A DNA stretch of 64,000 bases, taken from positions 2,232,001 to 2,296,000 of the forward strand of contig NZ_JBFMVT010000002.1 of the NCBI RefSeq assembly GCF_040786275.1, in the 5' to 3' direction. This DNA comes from Buttiauxella gaviniae. GTDB lineage: Bacteria > Pseudomonadota > Gammaproteobacteria > Enterobacterales > Enterobacteriaceae. Each line of letters opens with the position of its first letter. Position 1 is the first letter of the stretch. Positions 55,417-64,000 of the stretch are shown in pieces. The notes under the pieces were generated by a model, which had not been told where the DNA came from, did no database searches, and saw nothing but the letters and a program-made list of their open reading frames with translations. The position numbers and the translations under genes were made by a program.

Positions 55417-55500
55417 CGGTGGATGGCGCTAACGCTTATCCACCCTACGAAAAACCGAGGTGTTGTGTAGGTCGGGTAAGGCGTAAGCCGCCACCCGACG
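55417..55500. repeat. REP pair downstream of the RAYT gene
   Basis: CGGTGGATGGCGCTAACGCTTA with TCCACCCTAC is followed by GTAGGTCGGGTAAGGCGTAA with GCCGCCACCCGACG. It follows the RAYT stop by 4 bp and ends 8 bp before the convergent phnP stop. Confidence 0.9.
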
Positions 55501-55508
55501 CAAACTCA

Positions 55509-56267
55509 TTAATCCACCAAAATAACCATCCCATCAAACCCAGCTTCAAACCCTTCTGGCAGCTCATTCTCCATCATCCAGCAATCAAACTGGTGGCTGA
55601 TATGCGTGAGAATTACTCGCGGGCAACCGATGTGTTCATTCAACGCGATAACCGTATTTAAATCGCAATGGTTTTTCGGCGTTTGCGGGCGCGGTTCATG
55701 GCTGCAATCAATCACTATCACCTGCGGTTTATGGTTTGCCAGAAACTTCAGCGTTTTTTCCGGTAAACCTGCGGTATCACTCAGCCACGCCACGCGGCTA
55801 TGCGGCGTTTCAAACAGATAGCCGAGCGTCAGTTTTGAATGGTTGAGCGGCAGGGGGGTTACGCGCAGCGCTTGCAGCGTAAAACCAACAAACGGCTCAA
55901 GCGTGTGGCTGAAATCCAGAATACCGGGATGTTTAAACAGATCGTCGCAGCCCTGTTCATCGGCGGGGCCGTAAACGGGAATTTTCGCCTCAACGCCCCA
56001 GCGCAGCGGGAACAAGCCCTGAACGTGGTCCATATGGTAATGGGTGAGTAAAAACTGCTGAAATTCACCAGGCTGCCAGTGATCCATCAAATCGGGAATC
56101 CCCGCATCCAGCAGCGTCACCGCATCGTTGAACTTCACCACTGCGCTACAGGGTTTACGGCGATATTGCGTGTTTTTGCGAGCCCGCTCGCAGGCGGCAC
56201 AAAAACATCCAAATGCGGGCACCAGTTGTGCGCCGCCGGTGCCGCTAAGGGTTAGTGTCAGGCTCAT
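55509..56267 (-). CDS. phnP: Phosphoribosyl 1,2-cyclic phosphate phosphodiesterase PhnP
   Basis: The protein is 252 residues from the ATG at 56267, equal to E. coli PhnP. It is a β-lactamase-fold metallohydrolase with [11 protein letters not shown] (HxHxDH metal site) and the structural-zinc cysteines of [10 protein letters not shown]. It opens the cyclic phosphate left by C–P lyase to ribose 1,5-bisphosphate. It is the last phn gene; an ERIC element separates it from phnO. Confidence 0.97.
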   Translation of the reverse strand: MSLTLTLSGTGGAQLVPAFGCFCAACERARKNTQYRRKPCSAVVKFNDAVTLLDAGIPDLMDHWQPGEFQQFLLTHYHMDHVQGLFPLRWGVEAKIPVYGPADEQGCDDLFKHPGILDFSHTLEPFVGFTLQALRVTPLPLNHSKLTLGYLFETPHSRVAWLSDTAGLPEKTLKFLANHKPQVIVIDCSHEPRPQTPKNHCDLNTVIALNEHIGCPRVILTHISHQFDCWMMENELPEGFEAGFDGMVILVD

Positions 56268-56278
56268 AGTTTGTCTCC

Positions 56279-56392
56279 CCCTCATACTTCAGGTTGCCTC
56301 TTTGTTGGCTACGTTCACTCACCCAAATCCCTTACCTGAGTAAGCTCATTGGGATTCATTCTCTTGCCGCTGCGATGCAACTCGAATTATTT
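56279..56392. repeat. ERIC element at the phnO/phnP junction
   Basis: CCTCATACTTCAGGTTGCCTCT at one end and GCAACTCGAATTATTTTGGGG at the other are ERIC termini. The core reads CCCTTACCTGAGTAAGCTCATTGGG, a degenerate ERIC palindrome. The element overlaps the last ~47 bp of phnO and supplies its stop codon. Confidence 0.82.
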
Positions 56393-56825
56393 TGGGGGCC
56401 ACCGCTTTGGTAAAACGGAAATGGGTATGCTGATACCCTTCGCGTTGGTAAAAACGGTGAGCATCAAGACGTTTGGCGCTGGTGGAAAGCTCGGTCAGTT
56501 CTGCACCCGCGATGCGCGCTTTATCTTCTGCCCACGCCAGCAATTTGCTGCCAACGCCGTAGCCACGTGCCTGCGGCACCACCACCAGCTCCTGAATTTC
56601 ACCCACCCAGTTCACATGGTGCAGGTGGAACTGCATATGCAGACTCACCATTCCCACGACTTCGCCGTTTAGTTCCGCGAGTTGGTAACATAGGTTGTGA
56701 TCCTGGAGGTTTGCCGCAAACCCTACGTTAAATGCCTGGCGATTAAATTCCGCCTGTTTTAATTCGCAAATTAAAGCGTAGACGGCATCGGTATCGGCAA
56801 GCGTGGCGGGGCGAATTTCCAACAT
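56346..56825 (-). CDS. phnO: Aminoalkylphosphonate N-acetyltransferase PhnO, with ERIC-coded tail
   Basis: The 159-residue GNAT protein aligns with E. coli PhnO (144 residues): [31 protein letters not shown], the acetyl-CoA loop [12 protein letters not shown], and [11 protein letters not shown]. PhnO acetylates aminoalkylphosphonates, detoxifying them or aiding their use. After FTKAV the frame continues into the ERIC element, adding [16 protein letters not shown] before a TGA inside the ERIC core. This tail has no counterpart in E. coli PhnO. Confidence 0.94.
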   Translation of the reverse strand: MLEIRPATLADTDAVYALICELKQAEFNRQAFNVGFAANLQDHNLCYQLAELNGEVVGMVSLHMQFHLHHVNWVGEIQELVVVPQARGYGVGSKLLAWAEDKARIAGAELTELSTSAKRLDAHRFYQREGYQHTHFRFTKAVAPKIIRVASQRQENESQ

Positions 56826-56846
56826 GGCGCGTTTCCTTGTGAATTT

Positions 56847-56920
56847 GGTGGATGACGCTGTCGCTTATCCACCCTACAAAACCCGAGTCGTAGGTCGGAT
56901 TAGCGTAGCGACATCCGACA
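56847..56920. repeat. REP pair between phnN and phnO
   Basis: GGTGGATGACGCTGTCGCTT with ATCCACCCTAC is followed by GTAGGTCGGATTAGCGTAGC with GACATCCGACA. It fills the ~105-bp gap between phnN and phnO in the operon. Confidence 0.85.
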
Positions 56921-56930
56921 TTAAAGCAGC

Positions 56931-57464
56931 TCAGTAGATCAAATGCATAAACGACGAGACAGACTCATCAAGACTGCCATCGTTATTCAGTATCATGCAT
57001 TCGTCCTGATCCGGCGTGTAGAATGCCGCACGTTGCAGGCGCTGCTCGATCTGCTGTGCCGTTTCGCGCCCGCGTTCTTCAAGGCGCTTACGCAAAACGT
57101 CCGTTGAAACGTGCAGGCAAATCGGCACCAGCGCTTCGCCATATCGCGCCCGCGCCTGTGCCAGATGCTGGCGCGAACCGTTAACTACCACATCGAAACC
57201 GGTATCGAGCCAGATATCCAGTTCGATCCCCACGCCATAACTCTGGTGATGCGCCTGCCAGCACAGGGCGAACAGCCCCTGTTTCTCGCGCTGGGCGAAC
57301 TCCTTTTCACTCAGTGCGATATGGTTTTCGCATCCGGCGTCTGCGGCGCGGGTGATGTAGCGATGAGCCACCAGCAGTTGATTATTCTCCTGCTGGCGGA
57401 GCGCCGTCAGCAGGCTGTCTTTCCCGGAGCCCGACGGCCCCATCAACCAGACCATTTTGCTCAT
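56931..57464 (-). CDS. phnN: Ribose 1,5-bisphosphate phosphokinase PhnN
   Basis: The 177-residue guanylate-kinase-like protein has the P-loop [12 protein letters not shown] at residues 8-19 and the [21 protein letters not shown] region. It phosphorylates ribose 1,5-bisphosphate to PRPP, linking C–P lyase products to nucleotide and NAD synthesis. Its ATG overlaps the phnM stop by one base (TGATG). Confidence 0.97.
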   Translation of the reverse strand: MSKMVWLMGPSGSGKDSLLTALRQQENNQLLVAHRYITRAADAGCENHIALSEKEFAQREKQGLFALCWQAHHQSYGVGIELDIWLDTGFDVVVNGSRQHLAQARARYGEALVPICLHVSTDVLRKRLEERGRETAQQIEQRLQRAAFYTPDQDECMILNNDGSLDESVSSFMHLIY

Positions 57465-58600
57465 CAGAACACCCGTATTCCCTGGCGCCAGACATGGCCG
57501 ACGCGGACATGGTCGCCGTGACGATGGGCCAGCACCATGTCGGCGCGTTTCCCTTCCGCCAGCACGCCGCGATCGGCCAGATTCAGCGCCTTGGCCGGGT
57601 TGCGCGTCACCAGCGCCACGGCCTGCGGCAATGTGAAACTGTTGGTTTCGTCTTGCGCCACGCGGAACGCGGCATCGAGCATACTTGCCGGATAATAATC
57701 AGAGGACAGAATGTCCAGCAGGCCGACTTGCGCAAGCTGATGCGCCGCCACGTTACCGGAATGCGAGCCGCCGCGTACGATGTTTGGCGCACCCATCAGC
57801 ACGCTTAAACCATGCTGGCGTGAAGCCTGCGCTGCTTCAAGCGTGGTCGGAAACTCGGCGATCACGCTGCCCAGCTCGTGGGATTGCGCAACGTGTGCGC
57901 CCGTCGCGTCGTCGTGGCTGGCGAGAGCGATATTGCGCGCGCGGCACTCGGCGGCAATCGCCAGGCGGTTCGGCTGCGACCAGCGTTCGGCGAGCGCCAG
58001 TTGTTCAGCTTCATAGCTGTTCATCTCGGCGTCGCTCAGGGAATATTTGCCCTGATAGTACTCGCGGTATTTGACCAGATTCGAAAACTGGCGCTGACCT
58101 GGGGAGTGGTCCATCAGGGATACCAGCGACACGCCTTCGCGTTCGATTAACTGCTGAAACAGCGGCAGCGTGGTGTGGTGCGGCAGTTCGCAGCGCAGAT
58201 GCAGGCGGTGCTCGGCGCGGTTTACGCCACGTGCCTGGCTGTCCATCACCGCGTTAATCATCTTATCGAGGTTTTCCAGGCGATCGCCGCCGTCACGCAC
58301 ATCGCCCAGCGCTACGGCATCCAGCACCGTAGTGATACCGCTCGCCACCATCAGCGCGTCGTGGCTGCTCATCGCGGAATGCGCGGGCCAGTCGACTTTC
58401 GGGCGCGGGGTGAAGAATTTGTCGAGGTTGTCGGTATGCAGCTCGATAAGCCCCGGCAACAGCCAGCCGCCTTCGCCGTCCAGTGCCTGCGGGAGCTGGC
58501 TTGGGCTGTCGGCAAAATTACGGATTACGCCATCGGCTACTTCCAGCGAGCCATGTACCACTTCATTTTCCAGCACCAGCCTGACGTTATTAATGATCAT
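57464..58600 (-). CDS. phnM: α-D-ribose 1-methylphosphonate 5-triphosphate diphosphatase PhnM
   Basis: The protein is 378 residues from the ATG at 58600 ([11 protein letters not shown]), the E. coli length; the longer frame to 58612 is less likely. It is an amidohydrolase-superfamily enzyme with the metal motif GLIELHTDN and later [10 protein letters not shown]. It removes pyrophosphate from ribose methylphosphonate triphosphate to give the PhnJ substrate. Its start overlaps the end of phnL by 11 bp. Confidence 0.97.
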   Translation of the reverse strand: MIINNVRLVLENEVVHGSLEVADGVIRNFADSPSQLPQALDGEGGWLLPGLIELHTDNLDKFFTPRPKVDWPAHSAMSSHDALMVASGITTVLDAVALGDVRDGGDRLENLDKMINAVMDSQARGVNRAEHRLHLRCELPHHTTLPLFQQLIEREGVSLVSLMDHSPGQRQFSNLVKYREYYQGKYSLSDAEMNSYEAEQLALAERWSQPNRLAIAAECRARNIALASHDDATGAHVAQSHELGSVIAEFPTTLEAAQASRQHGLSVLMGAPNIVRGGSHSGNVAAHQLAQVGLLDILSSDYYPASMLDAAFRVAQDETNSFTLPQAVALVTRNPAKALNLADRGVLAEGKRADMVLAHRHGDHVRVGHVWRQGIRVF

Positions 58601-59291
58601 TTTTGGCCTCAACGGTTGCCATGTTATGGAGTCTGTCTGCCACCTGATTGCGCACCGCTTCGTCGTGGAAGATACCGACGACCGCCGCGCCTCGCGCTTT
58701 CGCTTCCTGAATTAGCGCGACCACGGCGGCGCTGTTTTTCGCATCCAGTGAAGCCGTTGGCTCATCAAGCAGCAAAATCGGATAATCGACGATAAAGCCG
58801 CGGGCGATATTTACGCGCTGCTGTTCGCCGCCGGAAAACGTTGACGGAGCCAGGTTCCACAGGCGCTCCGGCACGTTCAGGCGGGTGAGTAACATTGAGG
58901 CTTTGTCTTCGCAGACGTCACGCGATACACCTAAATCAAGCAGCGGCTGCATCACCACTTCCAGGGCAGAAATTCGCGGGATGACGCGCAAAAACTGGCT
59001 GACCCAGCCGATGGTCTGGCGGCGCACCGCCAGCACGTCACGCGCCGGAGCTTGCACGATGTCCAGCCAGGCGTCGTTATGTTTGACCCAGATATGGCCT
59101 TCGTCCGGCAAATAGTTGGCGTAGAGCGAGCGCAGCAACGTGGATTTCCCGCTGCCGGAATGGCCGTGCAGAACTACGCACTCCCCGCTTTTTACTTCGA
59201 GGGAGGCATCCGCCAGCACCGGCAAACGGATGCCGTGCTGATGGTGTAACACAAAGGTTTTGCTTAAATTTTCAACCCGTAAGAGGGACAT
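58590..59291 (-). CDS. phnL: C–P lyase ABC-type protein PhnL
   Basis: The 233-residue ABC ATPase has Walker [12 protein letters not shown] (about 40-50), signature [15 protein letters not shown] and Walker [13 protein letters not shown]. With PhnG, H and I it is needed to form ribose 1-methylphosphonate 5-triphosphate; it also binds the C–P lyase core complex beside PhnK. The phnK stop lies 355 bp upstream, because a REP array separates them. Confidence 0.96.
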   Translation of the reverse strand: MSLLRVENLSKTFVLHHQHGIRLPVLADASLEVKSGECVVLHGHSGSGKSTLLRSLYANYLPDEGHIWVKHNDAWLDIVQAPARDVLAVRRQTIGWVSQFLRVIPRISALEVVMQPLLDLGVSRDVCEDKASMLLTRLNVPERLWNLAPSTFSGGEQQRVNIARGFIVDYPILLLDEPTASLDAKNSAAVVALIQEAKARGAAVVGIFHDEAVRNQVADRLHNMATVEAKNDH

Positions 59292-59317
59292 ATTGATTCC
59301 TTAATACGTATGCCATG

Positions 59318-59637
59318 ACGTCGGATGGCGGCTTGCGCCTTATCCGACCTACAGGTGCGTCGCTCGTTGTTCGTAGGTCGGATAAGACGCGTAAGCGTCA
59401 CCATCCGACAAAGGTGCATCGCTCGTTGTTGTAGGTCGGATAAGATGCGAAAGCATCGCCATCCGACAAAGGTGCGTCGCTCGTTGTTCGTAGGTCGGAT
59501 AAGACGCGGAAGCGTCACCATCCGACAAAGGTGCGTCGCTCGTTGTTGTAGGTCGGATAAGATGCGAAAGCATCGCCATCCGACAAAGGCCTGTCGTGTA
59601 GGTCGGATAAGACGCGTAAGCGTCACCATCCGACGAT
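59318..59637. repeat. REP array (BIME) of six units inside the phn operon
   Basis: One inverted unit (GTCGGATGGCGGCTTGCGCC with TTATCCGACCTAC) is followed by five direct REPs starting with GTAGGTCGGATAAG at 59373, 59431, 59490, 59548 and 59598. The spacing is 58, 59, 58 and 50 bp. Units alternate between GACGCG…CGTCACC and GATGCGAAAGCATCGCC versions, giving a 117-bp higher-order repeat. Linkers carry AGGTGCGTCGCTCGTTGTT. Each unit can form a stem in the mRNA. Confidence 0.92.
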
Positions 59638-59645
59638 GACGAAAG

Positions 59646-60404
59646 TCAATTCTGCAATACTGATGACACCAGCAACTGGGAATACGGATGATGTGGGTCA
59701 TCCAGCACGCGGTCGGTCAGGCCGCTTTCCACCACTTGCCCCTGTTTCATCACCAGCAGGCGGTCTGCCAGTAAACGTGCCACGCCCAAATCGTGGGTGA
59801 CAATCACCACCGCCAGGTTCAGTTCCCGCACCAGGCCGCGCAGCAGGTCGAGCAAACGCGCCTGCACCGAAACGTCCAGCCCGCCGGTAGGCTCGTCCAT
59901 AAATACCAGCTTCGGGTGCGTGACCAGGTTGCGGGCGATTTGCAGACGTTGCTGCATCCCGCCAGAAAAAGTGGTCGGCAGGTCGTCAATGCGCGAGGCC
60001 GGGATTTCTACTTCTTCTAACCAGCGCTGGGCGGTGGCGCGGATGTCCCCGTAGTGCCGTGCGCCGGTTGCCATTAATCGTTCGCCGATGTTGCCGCCAG
60101 CGGAAACGTGGCGGCGCAGGCCGTCCATCGCATGTTGATGCACCACGCCCCACTCGGTGCGCAGCAGGCGGCGGCGCTCGCCTTCGCTCATGTCATACAG
60201 CGAGGAATCCAGATAAACCACTTCCCCGTTTTGCGGGGCGAGACGGGCGGAAATCGACTTCAACAGCGTGGTTTTACCCGAGCCGGATTCGCCTACAATG
60301 CCCAGCACTTCGCCGGGATACAGTTCGAATGACACGTCGCTGAAGCCTTTGCCTGGGGCATAAAGGTGCGTCAGGTTATTGACGGAAAGTAACGGTTGAG
60401 TCAT
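59646..60404 (-). CDS. phnK: C–P lyase ABC-type protein PhnK
   Basis: The 252-residue ABC ATPase has Walker A GESGSGKTTLL, signature TFSGGMQQRLQIARN and Walker B LVFMDEPTGGLD. PhnK docks on PhnJ as a dimer in the C–P lyase core; it is not a classic transporter. Its start overlaps the phnJ stop by 4 bp. Confidence 0.96.
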   Translation of the reverse strand: MTQPLLSVNNLTHLYAPGKGFSDVSFELYPGEVLGIVGESGSGKTTLLKSISARLAPQNGEVVYLDSSLYDMSEGERRRLLRTEWGVVHQHAMDGLRRHVSAGGNIGERLMATGARHYGDIRATAQRWLEEVEIPASRIDDLPTTFSGGMQQRLQIARNLVTHPKLVFMDEPTGGLDVSVQARLLDLLRGLVRELNLAVVIVTHDLGVARLLADRLLVMKQGQVVESGLTDRVLDDPHHPYSQLLVSSVLQN

Positions 60405-61249
60405 TGGGATGCGGCCTCGCTGTTCTGGCGGCAGAAATCGGTATCGGAGCAGACGAACATGCGGCTGCCCGCATCATCGAGCACCACTTCATCCAGGTAA
60501 CTGTGGTGGGAGCCGCAAATCGCGCACGGTTCCTCCCATTCCTGAACGGTGAATGGATGGTCGTCAAAATCGAGACTTTCCACGCGGGTAAACGGCGGCA
60601 CCGCGTAGATGCGTTTTTCACGTCCGGCTCCGAACAGTTGTAGCGCGGGCATCATGTCCATTTTCGGGTTATCGAATTTTGGAATCGGCGACGGGTCCAT
60701 TACGTAACGCTCGTTCACCTTCACCGGATAGGCGTAAGTGGTGGCGATATGGCCGAAACGGGCGATGTCTTCGTACAGTTTCACCTGCATCACGCCGTAC
60801 TCCTCCAGGGCGTGCATGGTGCGGGTTTCGGTTTCACGCGGCTCGATAAAGCGCAGCGGCTCAGGGATCGGCACCTGATAAATCAGGATCTGATCTTCGG
60901 TCAGCGGCGTTTCCGGGATGCGGTGGCGCGTCTGAATCAGCGTGGCGTCGGCGGTCGATTCGGTGGTGGCGACGTTGGTCACGCGCTTGAAGAAGTTGCG
61001 AATCGACACGGCGTTGGTCGTGTCATCCGCGCCCTGGTCAATCACTTTCAGCACGTCGTTTTCGCCAATCACGCTGGCGGTAATTTGAATGCCGCCGGTT
61101 CCCCAGCCGTAAGGCATCGGCATTTCGCGCCCGCCAAACGGCACCTGGTAGCCGGGAATGGCGACGGCTTTCAGGATCGCGCGGCGCAGGGTGCGCTTGG
61201 TTTGTTCATCCAGATAAGCAAAGTTGTAGCCGGTGAGTGCCTTAGTCAC
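60401..61249 (-). CDS. phnJ: C–P lyase radical SAM subunit PhnJ
   Basis: The 282-residue protein carries the cluster cysteines in PCAICGSHH and FVCSDTDFC (about Cys242, 245, 267 and 273, one higher than in E. coli) and the glycyl region GWGTGGIQIT. PhnJ cuts the C–P bond of ribose 1-alkylphosphonate 5-phosphate by radical SAM chemistry to give the alkane and a cyclic phosphate. It overlaps phnI by 8 bp and phnK by 4 bp. All key cysteines are intact. Confidence 0.97.
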   Translation of the reverse strand: MTKALTGYNFAYLDEQTKRTLRRAILKAVAIPGYQVPFGGREMPMPYGWGTGGIQITASVIGENDVLKVIDQGADDTTNAVSIRNFFKRVTNVATTESTADATLIQTRHRIPETPLTEDQILIYQVPIPEPLRFIEPRETETRTMHALEEYGVMQVKLYEDIARFGHIATTYAYPVKVNERYVMDPSPIPKFDNPKMDMMPALQLFGAGREKRIYAVPPFTRVESLDFDDHPFTVQEWEEPCAICGSHHSYLDEVVLDDAGSRMFVCSDTDFCRQNSEAASQ

Positions 61250-62312
61250 GATTGCGCTCCTTTTGCAGACGTTTGAGCAGTTCCAGTTCGGCCTGGAAAT
61301 CGACGTAGTGCGGCAGTTTCAGATGCGAGACAAACCCGGCGGCTTCGACGTTATCGGCGTGGGCCAGCACGAACTCTTCGTCCTGCGCCGGGCCTGCCAC
61401 GGTTTCGTCGTAGTCAGGGGTTTGCAGGGCGCGGTCGACCAGCGCCATCGCCATCGCTTTGCGTTCGCTCATGCCGAATACCAGCCCGTAGCCGCGCGTA
61501 AAGTGCGGGTCTTCATCAGTCGGCGCGACAAAGCCGTTAACCATTTCGCACTCGGTTATCAGCAGTTCACCGATGTTCACCGCAAAACCCAGCTCTTCCG
61601 GCGTGATTTCCAGATCCACATAGCCGCTACGAATTTCCCCCGCAAACGGGTGGTTACGCCCGTAGCCGCGCTGGGTGGAGTAGGCGAGAGCCAGCAAATA
61701 TCCTTCGTCGCCGCGCACCAGTTGTTGCAGGCGCGAGGAGCGGGAACACGGGTAAACCGGCGGGTTGCGGGTGATGTCATCGGGCTTTTCACCGTTATCT
61801 TCTTCCACCTTCGCCAGCCCCTGTTTTGCCAGCAGGCTGAACACGTGCGGCGCGGGTTCGGCGTTATCGTCAGCCTGTTTTAGCGATGGCGCTTCGCCGT
61901 TTGCCAGCAAAGTGAAATCCAGCAGGCGGTGGGTGTAATCGTAAGTCGGGCCGAGCAACTGGCCGCCCGGCACGTCTTTATAGACGGCAGAAATGCGGCG
62001 CTCTAAGCGCATATCGGCGGTGTTGAGCGGCTCGCTCACCGCCAGGCGTGGCAGCGTGGTGCGGTAGGCGCGCAGCAGGAAGATGGCTTCGACCATATCG
62101 CCGCTGGCCTGTTTGATGGCGAGTGCCGCCAGTTCGCGGTCGGCAATGCCGCCTTCGGTCATCACGCGGTCAACCGCCAGGCCGAGCTGTTGTTCGATTT
62201 GCGCGACGCTCAGTTCCGCAAGGTTTTGGTCGCCACGACGGTTGTGTTCCTGAAGTTGGTGGGCGCTCGCAATCGCCTTCTCGCCCCCTTTGACGGCTAC
62301 GTACATCAGCAC
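61242..62312 (-). CDS. phnI: C–P lyase nucleosidase subunit PhnI
   Basis: The 356-residue protein opens [20 protein letters not shown] and matches PhnI (354 residues in E. coli); the second Met may be the true start. PhnI is the core subunit with nucleosidase activity that, with G, H and L, transfers the ribose triphosphate moiety of ATP to the phosphonate. It overlaps phnH by 7 bp. Confidence 0.97.
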   Translation of the reverse strand: MLMYVAVKGGEKAIASAHQLQEHNRRGDQNLAELSVAQIEQQLGLAVDRVMTEGGIADRELAALAIKQASGDMVEAIFLLRAYRTTLPRLAVSEPLNTADMRLERRISAVYKDVPGGQLLGPTYDYTHRLLDFTLLANGEAPSLKQADDNAEPAPHVFSLLAKQGLAKVEEDNGEKPDDITRNPPVYPCSRSSRLQQLVRGDEGYLLALAYSTQRGYGRNHPFAGEIRSGYVDLEITPEELGFAVNIGELLITECEMVNGFVAPTDEDPHFTRGYGLVFGMSERKAMAMALVDRALQTPDYDETVAGPAQDEEFVLAHADNVEAAGFVSHLKLPHYVDFQAELELLKRLQKERNRD

Positions 62313-62890
62313 ACCTCCACATGAGTGGTGCGAGGAATGGCCAGCAGGCGATCGCCGCAGGTGAGAATTAAATCGATGCCCAGCGGGAACGGGTGCGGGC
62401 GCTCCGTTAGCTCAAAGATCACGCAATCAGGCAGTTGCGGGGCAATCATGCGTTCTTCGCGAATCCCCGCGCCGGTTAAGCGCAGCATGCGGCCGCCGCT
62501 CAGGCTCGGCACCTGCAAAATCAGTGTGGCGCTGGTGTCGGGTGCCACATCGGTTCCCTGGGCCAGGGCGTTGAGTTCTTCTGCATAAATCGTGCTGTCA
62601 GCAACCGCGAACTGCGCGTGTTCTGGCGTCAAGGAAATCGGTGCATTTGTATGGAATCGGACATTTTGCAGCGTGACGTCGTTGCTTAGCGCGTCGCTAA
62701 TCCACACCGGCGTGTCGTTATCGGCAAGGGTCAGCAGCACGCTGGTGGAGGCGACATTCAGCGGTTTCCAGCCGTGTTGCAGGGAATGGAGTGCCACGAT
62801 CACGCCCGGCTCGCTCATCGCTTTCAGCAGGCGACGGAAGCTCTGTTGGGCATCCTGCACGGGCAGGTTAAAAGCGGTCATCAGGGTCAT
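62306..62890 (-). CDS. phnH: C–P lyase subunit PhnH
   Basis: The 194-residue protein starts [29 protein letters not shown], the family's conserved beginning, and has the RLTGAGI segment. PhnH is a PLP-transferase-fold subunit without cofactor in the PhnGHIJ complex. It overlaps phnG by 4 bp and phnI by 7 bp. Confidence 0.97.
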   Translation of the reverse strand: MTLMTAFNLPVQDAQQSFRRLLKAMSEPGVIVALHSLQHGWKPLNVASTSVLLTLADNDTPVWISDALSNDVTLQNVRFHTNAPISLTPEHAQFAVADSTIYAEELNALAQGTDVAPDTSATLILQVPSLSGGRMLRLTGAGIREERMIAPQLPDCVIFELTERPHPFPLGIDLILTCGDRLLAIPRTTHVEVC

Positions 62891-63348
62891 GCGTTATCTC
62901 CGCGAACCAGAGTGAAGAAGTCGACTCGGCTGCTGTTAATTTGTGTGCGGCGGGCGGCCTGGCGCTGTTCGCGGTTTGCCGCCAACGGTGCAATTAAGGT
63001 TTCTTGTAAAGTCCGGAATCGAACTTTTTCTTGCATCAGCGCGTCGATCACCGCGCAGAGTTCGGCGTGGGCTTTATCGCGCCCTAATAAATAGCTGTAG
63101 CCGTAGGTGCCGTTGGCAAGCTGTACTACGGCGCGGGTGACGGTGGTGTCACCGGCAAAAAAACGCTGCCCGGTTGCGCCCATTCGCGCCTGAATTTGCA
63201 CGAGTCCGGTTTCGGACTTGCGGATAACCTGGTAATCAGGATCGAGTTTTTGTTCTGCCCAAAGTGCGGCCAGCTCGTGCGGCAGGCTGTGGGCGAGCAC
63301 GGCCATCCACTGCTGGCGCTGTGCGACATTAAAATGCGGTGCGTCCAT
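62887..63348 (-). CDS. phnG: C–P lyase subunit PhnG
   Basis: The 153-residue protein has [29 protein letters not shown] and [22 protein letters not shown], the family hallmarks; E. coli PhnG has 150 residues. It is a core subunit of PhnGHIJ. It begins directly next to the phnF stop. Confidence 0.97.
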   Translation of the reverse strand: MDAPHFNVAQRQQWMAVLAHSLPHELAALWAEQKLDPDYQVIRKSETGLVQIQARMGATGQRFFAGDTTVTRAVVQLANGTYGYSYLLGRDKAHAELCAVIDALMQEKVRFRTLQETLIAPLAANREQRQAARRTQINSSRVDFFTLVRGDNA

Positions 63349-64000
63349 TTAGTGCTCCATGGTGAATTCAATCATGTCGGCGCGCGTCAGGCTGACGGAG
63401 TACTCCGCAGGTGACGGATGGCCTTCACGGTGGTTGAGGGTGCGCACGCAAAGCAGCGGTGCCATGTTGGGAATTTCCAGCAGGCGGCTCTCTTTGGCCT
63501 GCGCGCGGCGGGCGCTGATGCGTGTTTGGGTGCGTTTAAGGTTGATGCCGATCCGGGTCTGAATCACGTCGTGCAGCGAGCCGCTTCTGAACTGTTGCAG
63601 CGCAGGCCACCAGTCGAGCTCGGCAAAGTAGTGGTCGATGAGACATACCGCGATGCCGTTAACGCGGCGCAGGGTGCGCAGGTGAATAATGTCTTCGCCC
63701 TCGGTGATGCCTAACGCGTCAGCCACGTGGCTTGATGCCGGGCGCAGCACCGCGAGTAAGCGCTCGCTGGTGGGGTGGCTTCCCTGGTCGAGCAGGTTCT
63801 GGCTAAAGCGCGCCTGGGCATTCAGCGGGTAATCGAACGGGCGCATCAGCACCAGAACCCCGATTCCCTGGCGACGCTGAACCCAGCCTTTTTCGACCAG
63901 TTGGTCGATAGCGCGGCGCAGGGTGTGGCGGTTAACGTCGTAACGCGCCGCAAGCTGGCCTTCGGCGGGCAGGTAGTCGCCGCAGCGGTAGTTTTTACGC
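63349..64000 (-). CDS. phnF: GntR/UTRA regulator PhnF, partial at the window edge
   Basis: The reading frame runs off the right edge. It shows the GntR winged helix (LPAEGQLAARYDVNRHTLRRAIDQLVEKGWVQ) and then the UTRA effector domain (RFSQNLLDQGSHPTSERLLAVL … SLTRADMIEFTMEH). About the first 25 residues lie outside. PhnF is thought to repress phosphonate genes in enterics. Its place just before phnG matches E. coli, where phnC-D-E come before it. Confidence 0.95.
   Translation of the reverse strand, partial: RKNYRCGDYLPAEGQLAARYDVNRHTLRRAIDQLVEKGWVQRRQGIGVLVLMRPFDYPLNAQARFSQNLLDQGSHPTSERLLAVLRPASSHVADALGITEGEDIIHLRTLRRVNGIAVCLIDHYFAELDWWPALQQFRSGSLHDVIQTRIGINLKRTQTRISARRAQAKESRLLEIPNMAPLLCVRTLNHREGHPSPAEYSVSLTRADMIEFTMEH

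Noticed and set aside
59318-59637. CRISPR array
   Set aside because: Spacing is regular, but the spacers are near-identical linkers, the units are REP palindromes with GTAG tags, and no cas genes are present.
59325-59639. Plus-strand and minus-strand frames in the REP array (76-145 residues)
   Set aside because: They contain repeated RRSLFVGRIRR or MAMLSHLIRPT blocks that are translations of the REP units only.

Overview
The window is a stretch of a γ-proteobacterial (Enterobacteriaceae) chromosome. Gene content and order follow the E. coli uvrA–ssb–soxRS–acs–fdhF–phn arc, and ERIC and REP repeats typical of the family are abundant. It is not E. coli itself: pdeC (yjcC) is absent between yjcB and soxS, nrf is absent next to acs, and several accessory loci are present. 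I cannot name the genus from sequence alone; Enterobacter/Lelliottia/Kluyvera/Buttiauxella-like genomes are plausible.

Layout. 1–1430: divergent uvrA (partial) and ssb with a LexA box. 1619–3864: an ERIC element, then an M20 amidohydrolase and a basic-amino-acid-type binding protein. 3901–9873: yjcB, soxS/soxR with their operator, a GST-like gene, ghxP and yjcE. 9876–11979: a LysR regulator divergent from a cidA/cidB-like pair. 12062–14970: a Gfo/Idh/MocA oxidoreductase divergent from an unassigned protein, possibly a glycosidase. 15278–19509: the acs–yjcH–actP acetate operon, with ERIC and REP repeats between acs and yjcH. 19846–21993: selenoprotein fdhF with its in-frame TGA, SECIS and a σ54 promoter. 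22291–34319: a D-lyxose-isomerase-type sugar locus (PfkB kinase, class II aldolase, isomerase, ribose-type ABC importer) bracketed by a response regulator and a hybrid sensor kinase. An AT-rich islet coding for an orphan Hcp, a putative effector and a small membrane protein sits between the ABC genes and the kinase.

34733–53869 is the most unusual region. It encodes a 4237-residue repetitive adhesin with an N-terminal LEPR-type motif and a DUF4347-like domain. Downstream on the same strand lie a TolC-like lipoprotein, two HlyD-like adaptors (one with a GAF-like region) and a 702-residue protein that joins a PqqD-like domain, an M50 metalloprotease-type membrane core and a HlyD-like module. 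No ABC ATPase and no RTX repeats are present, so this is a candidate non-classical secretion system for giant surface proteins.

54396–64000: yjdP, a REP-associated tyrosine transposase (RAYT) between two REP pairs, then the phosphonate C–P lyase operon on the minus strand (phnF partial, G, H, I, J, K, L, M, N, O, P). REP or ERIC repeats have entered it at three junctions, and one ERIC appears to supply the C-terminal tail and stop codon of PhnO.

How the parts work together: acs/actP/yjcH recover acetate; fdhF serves formate hydrogenlyase; phnG–P degrade phosphonates via ribose phosphonates; the sugar locus probably imports and splits a pentose or hexose under two-component control; soxRS answers redox stress. 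At least ten REP or REP-cluster sites and five ERIC or ERIC-derived elements occupy most intergenic gaps, consistent with the resident RAYT.
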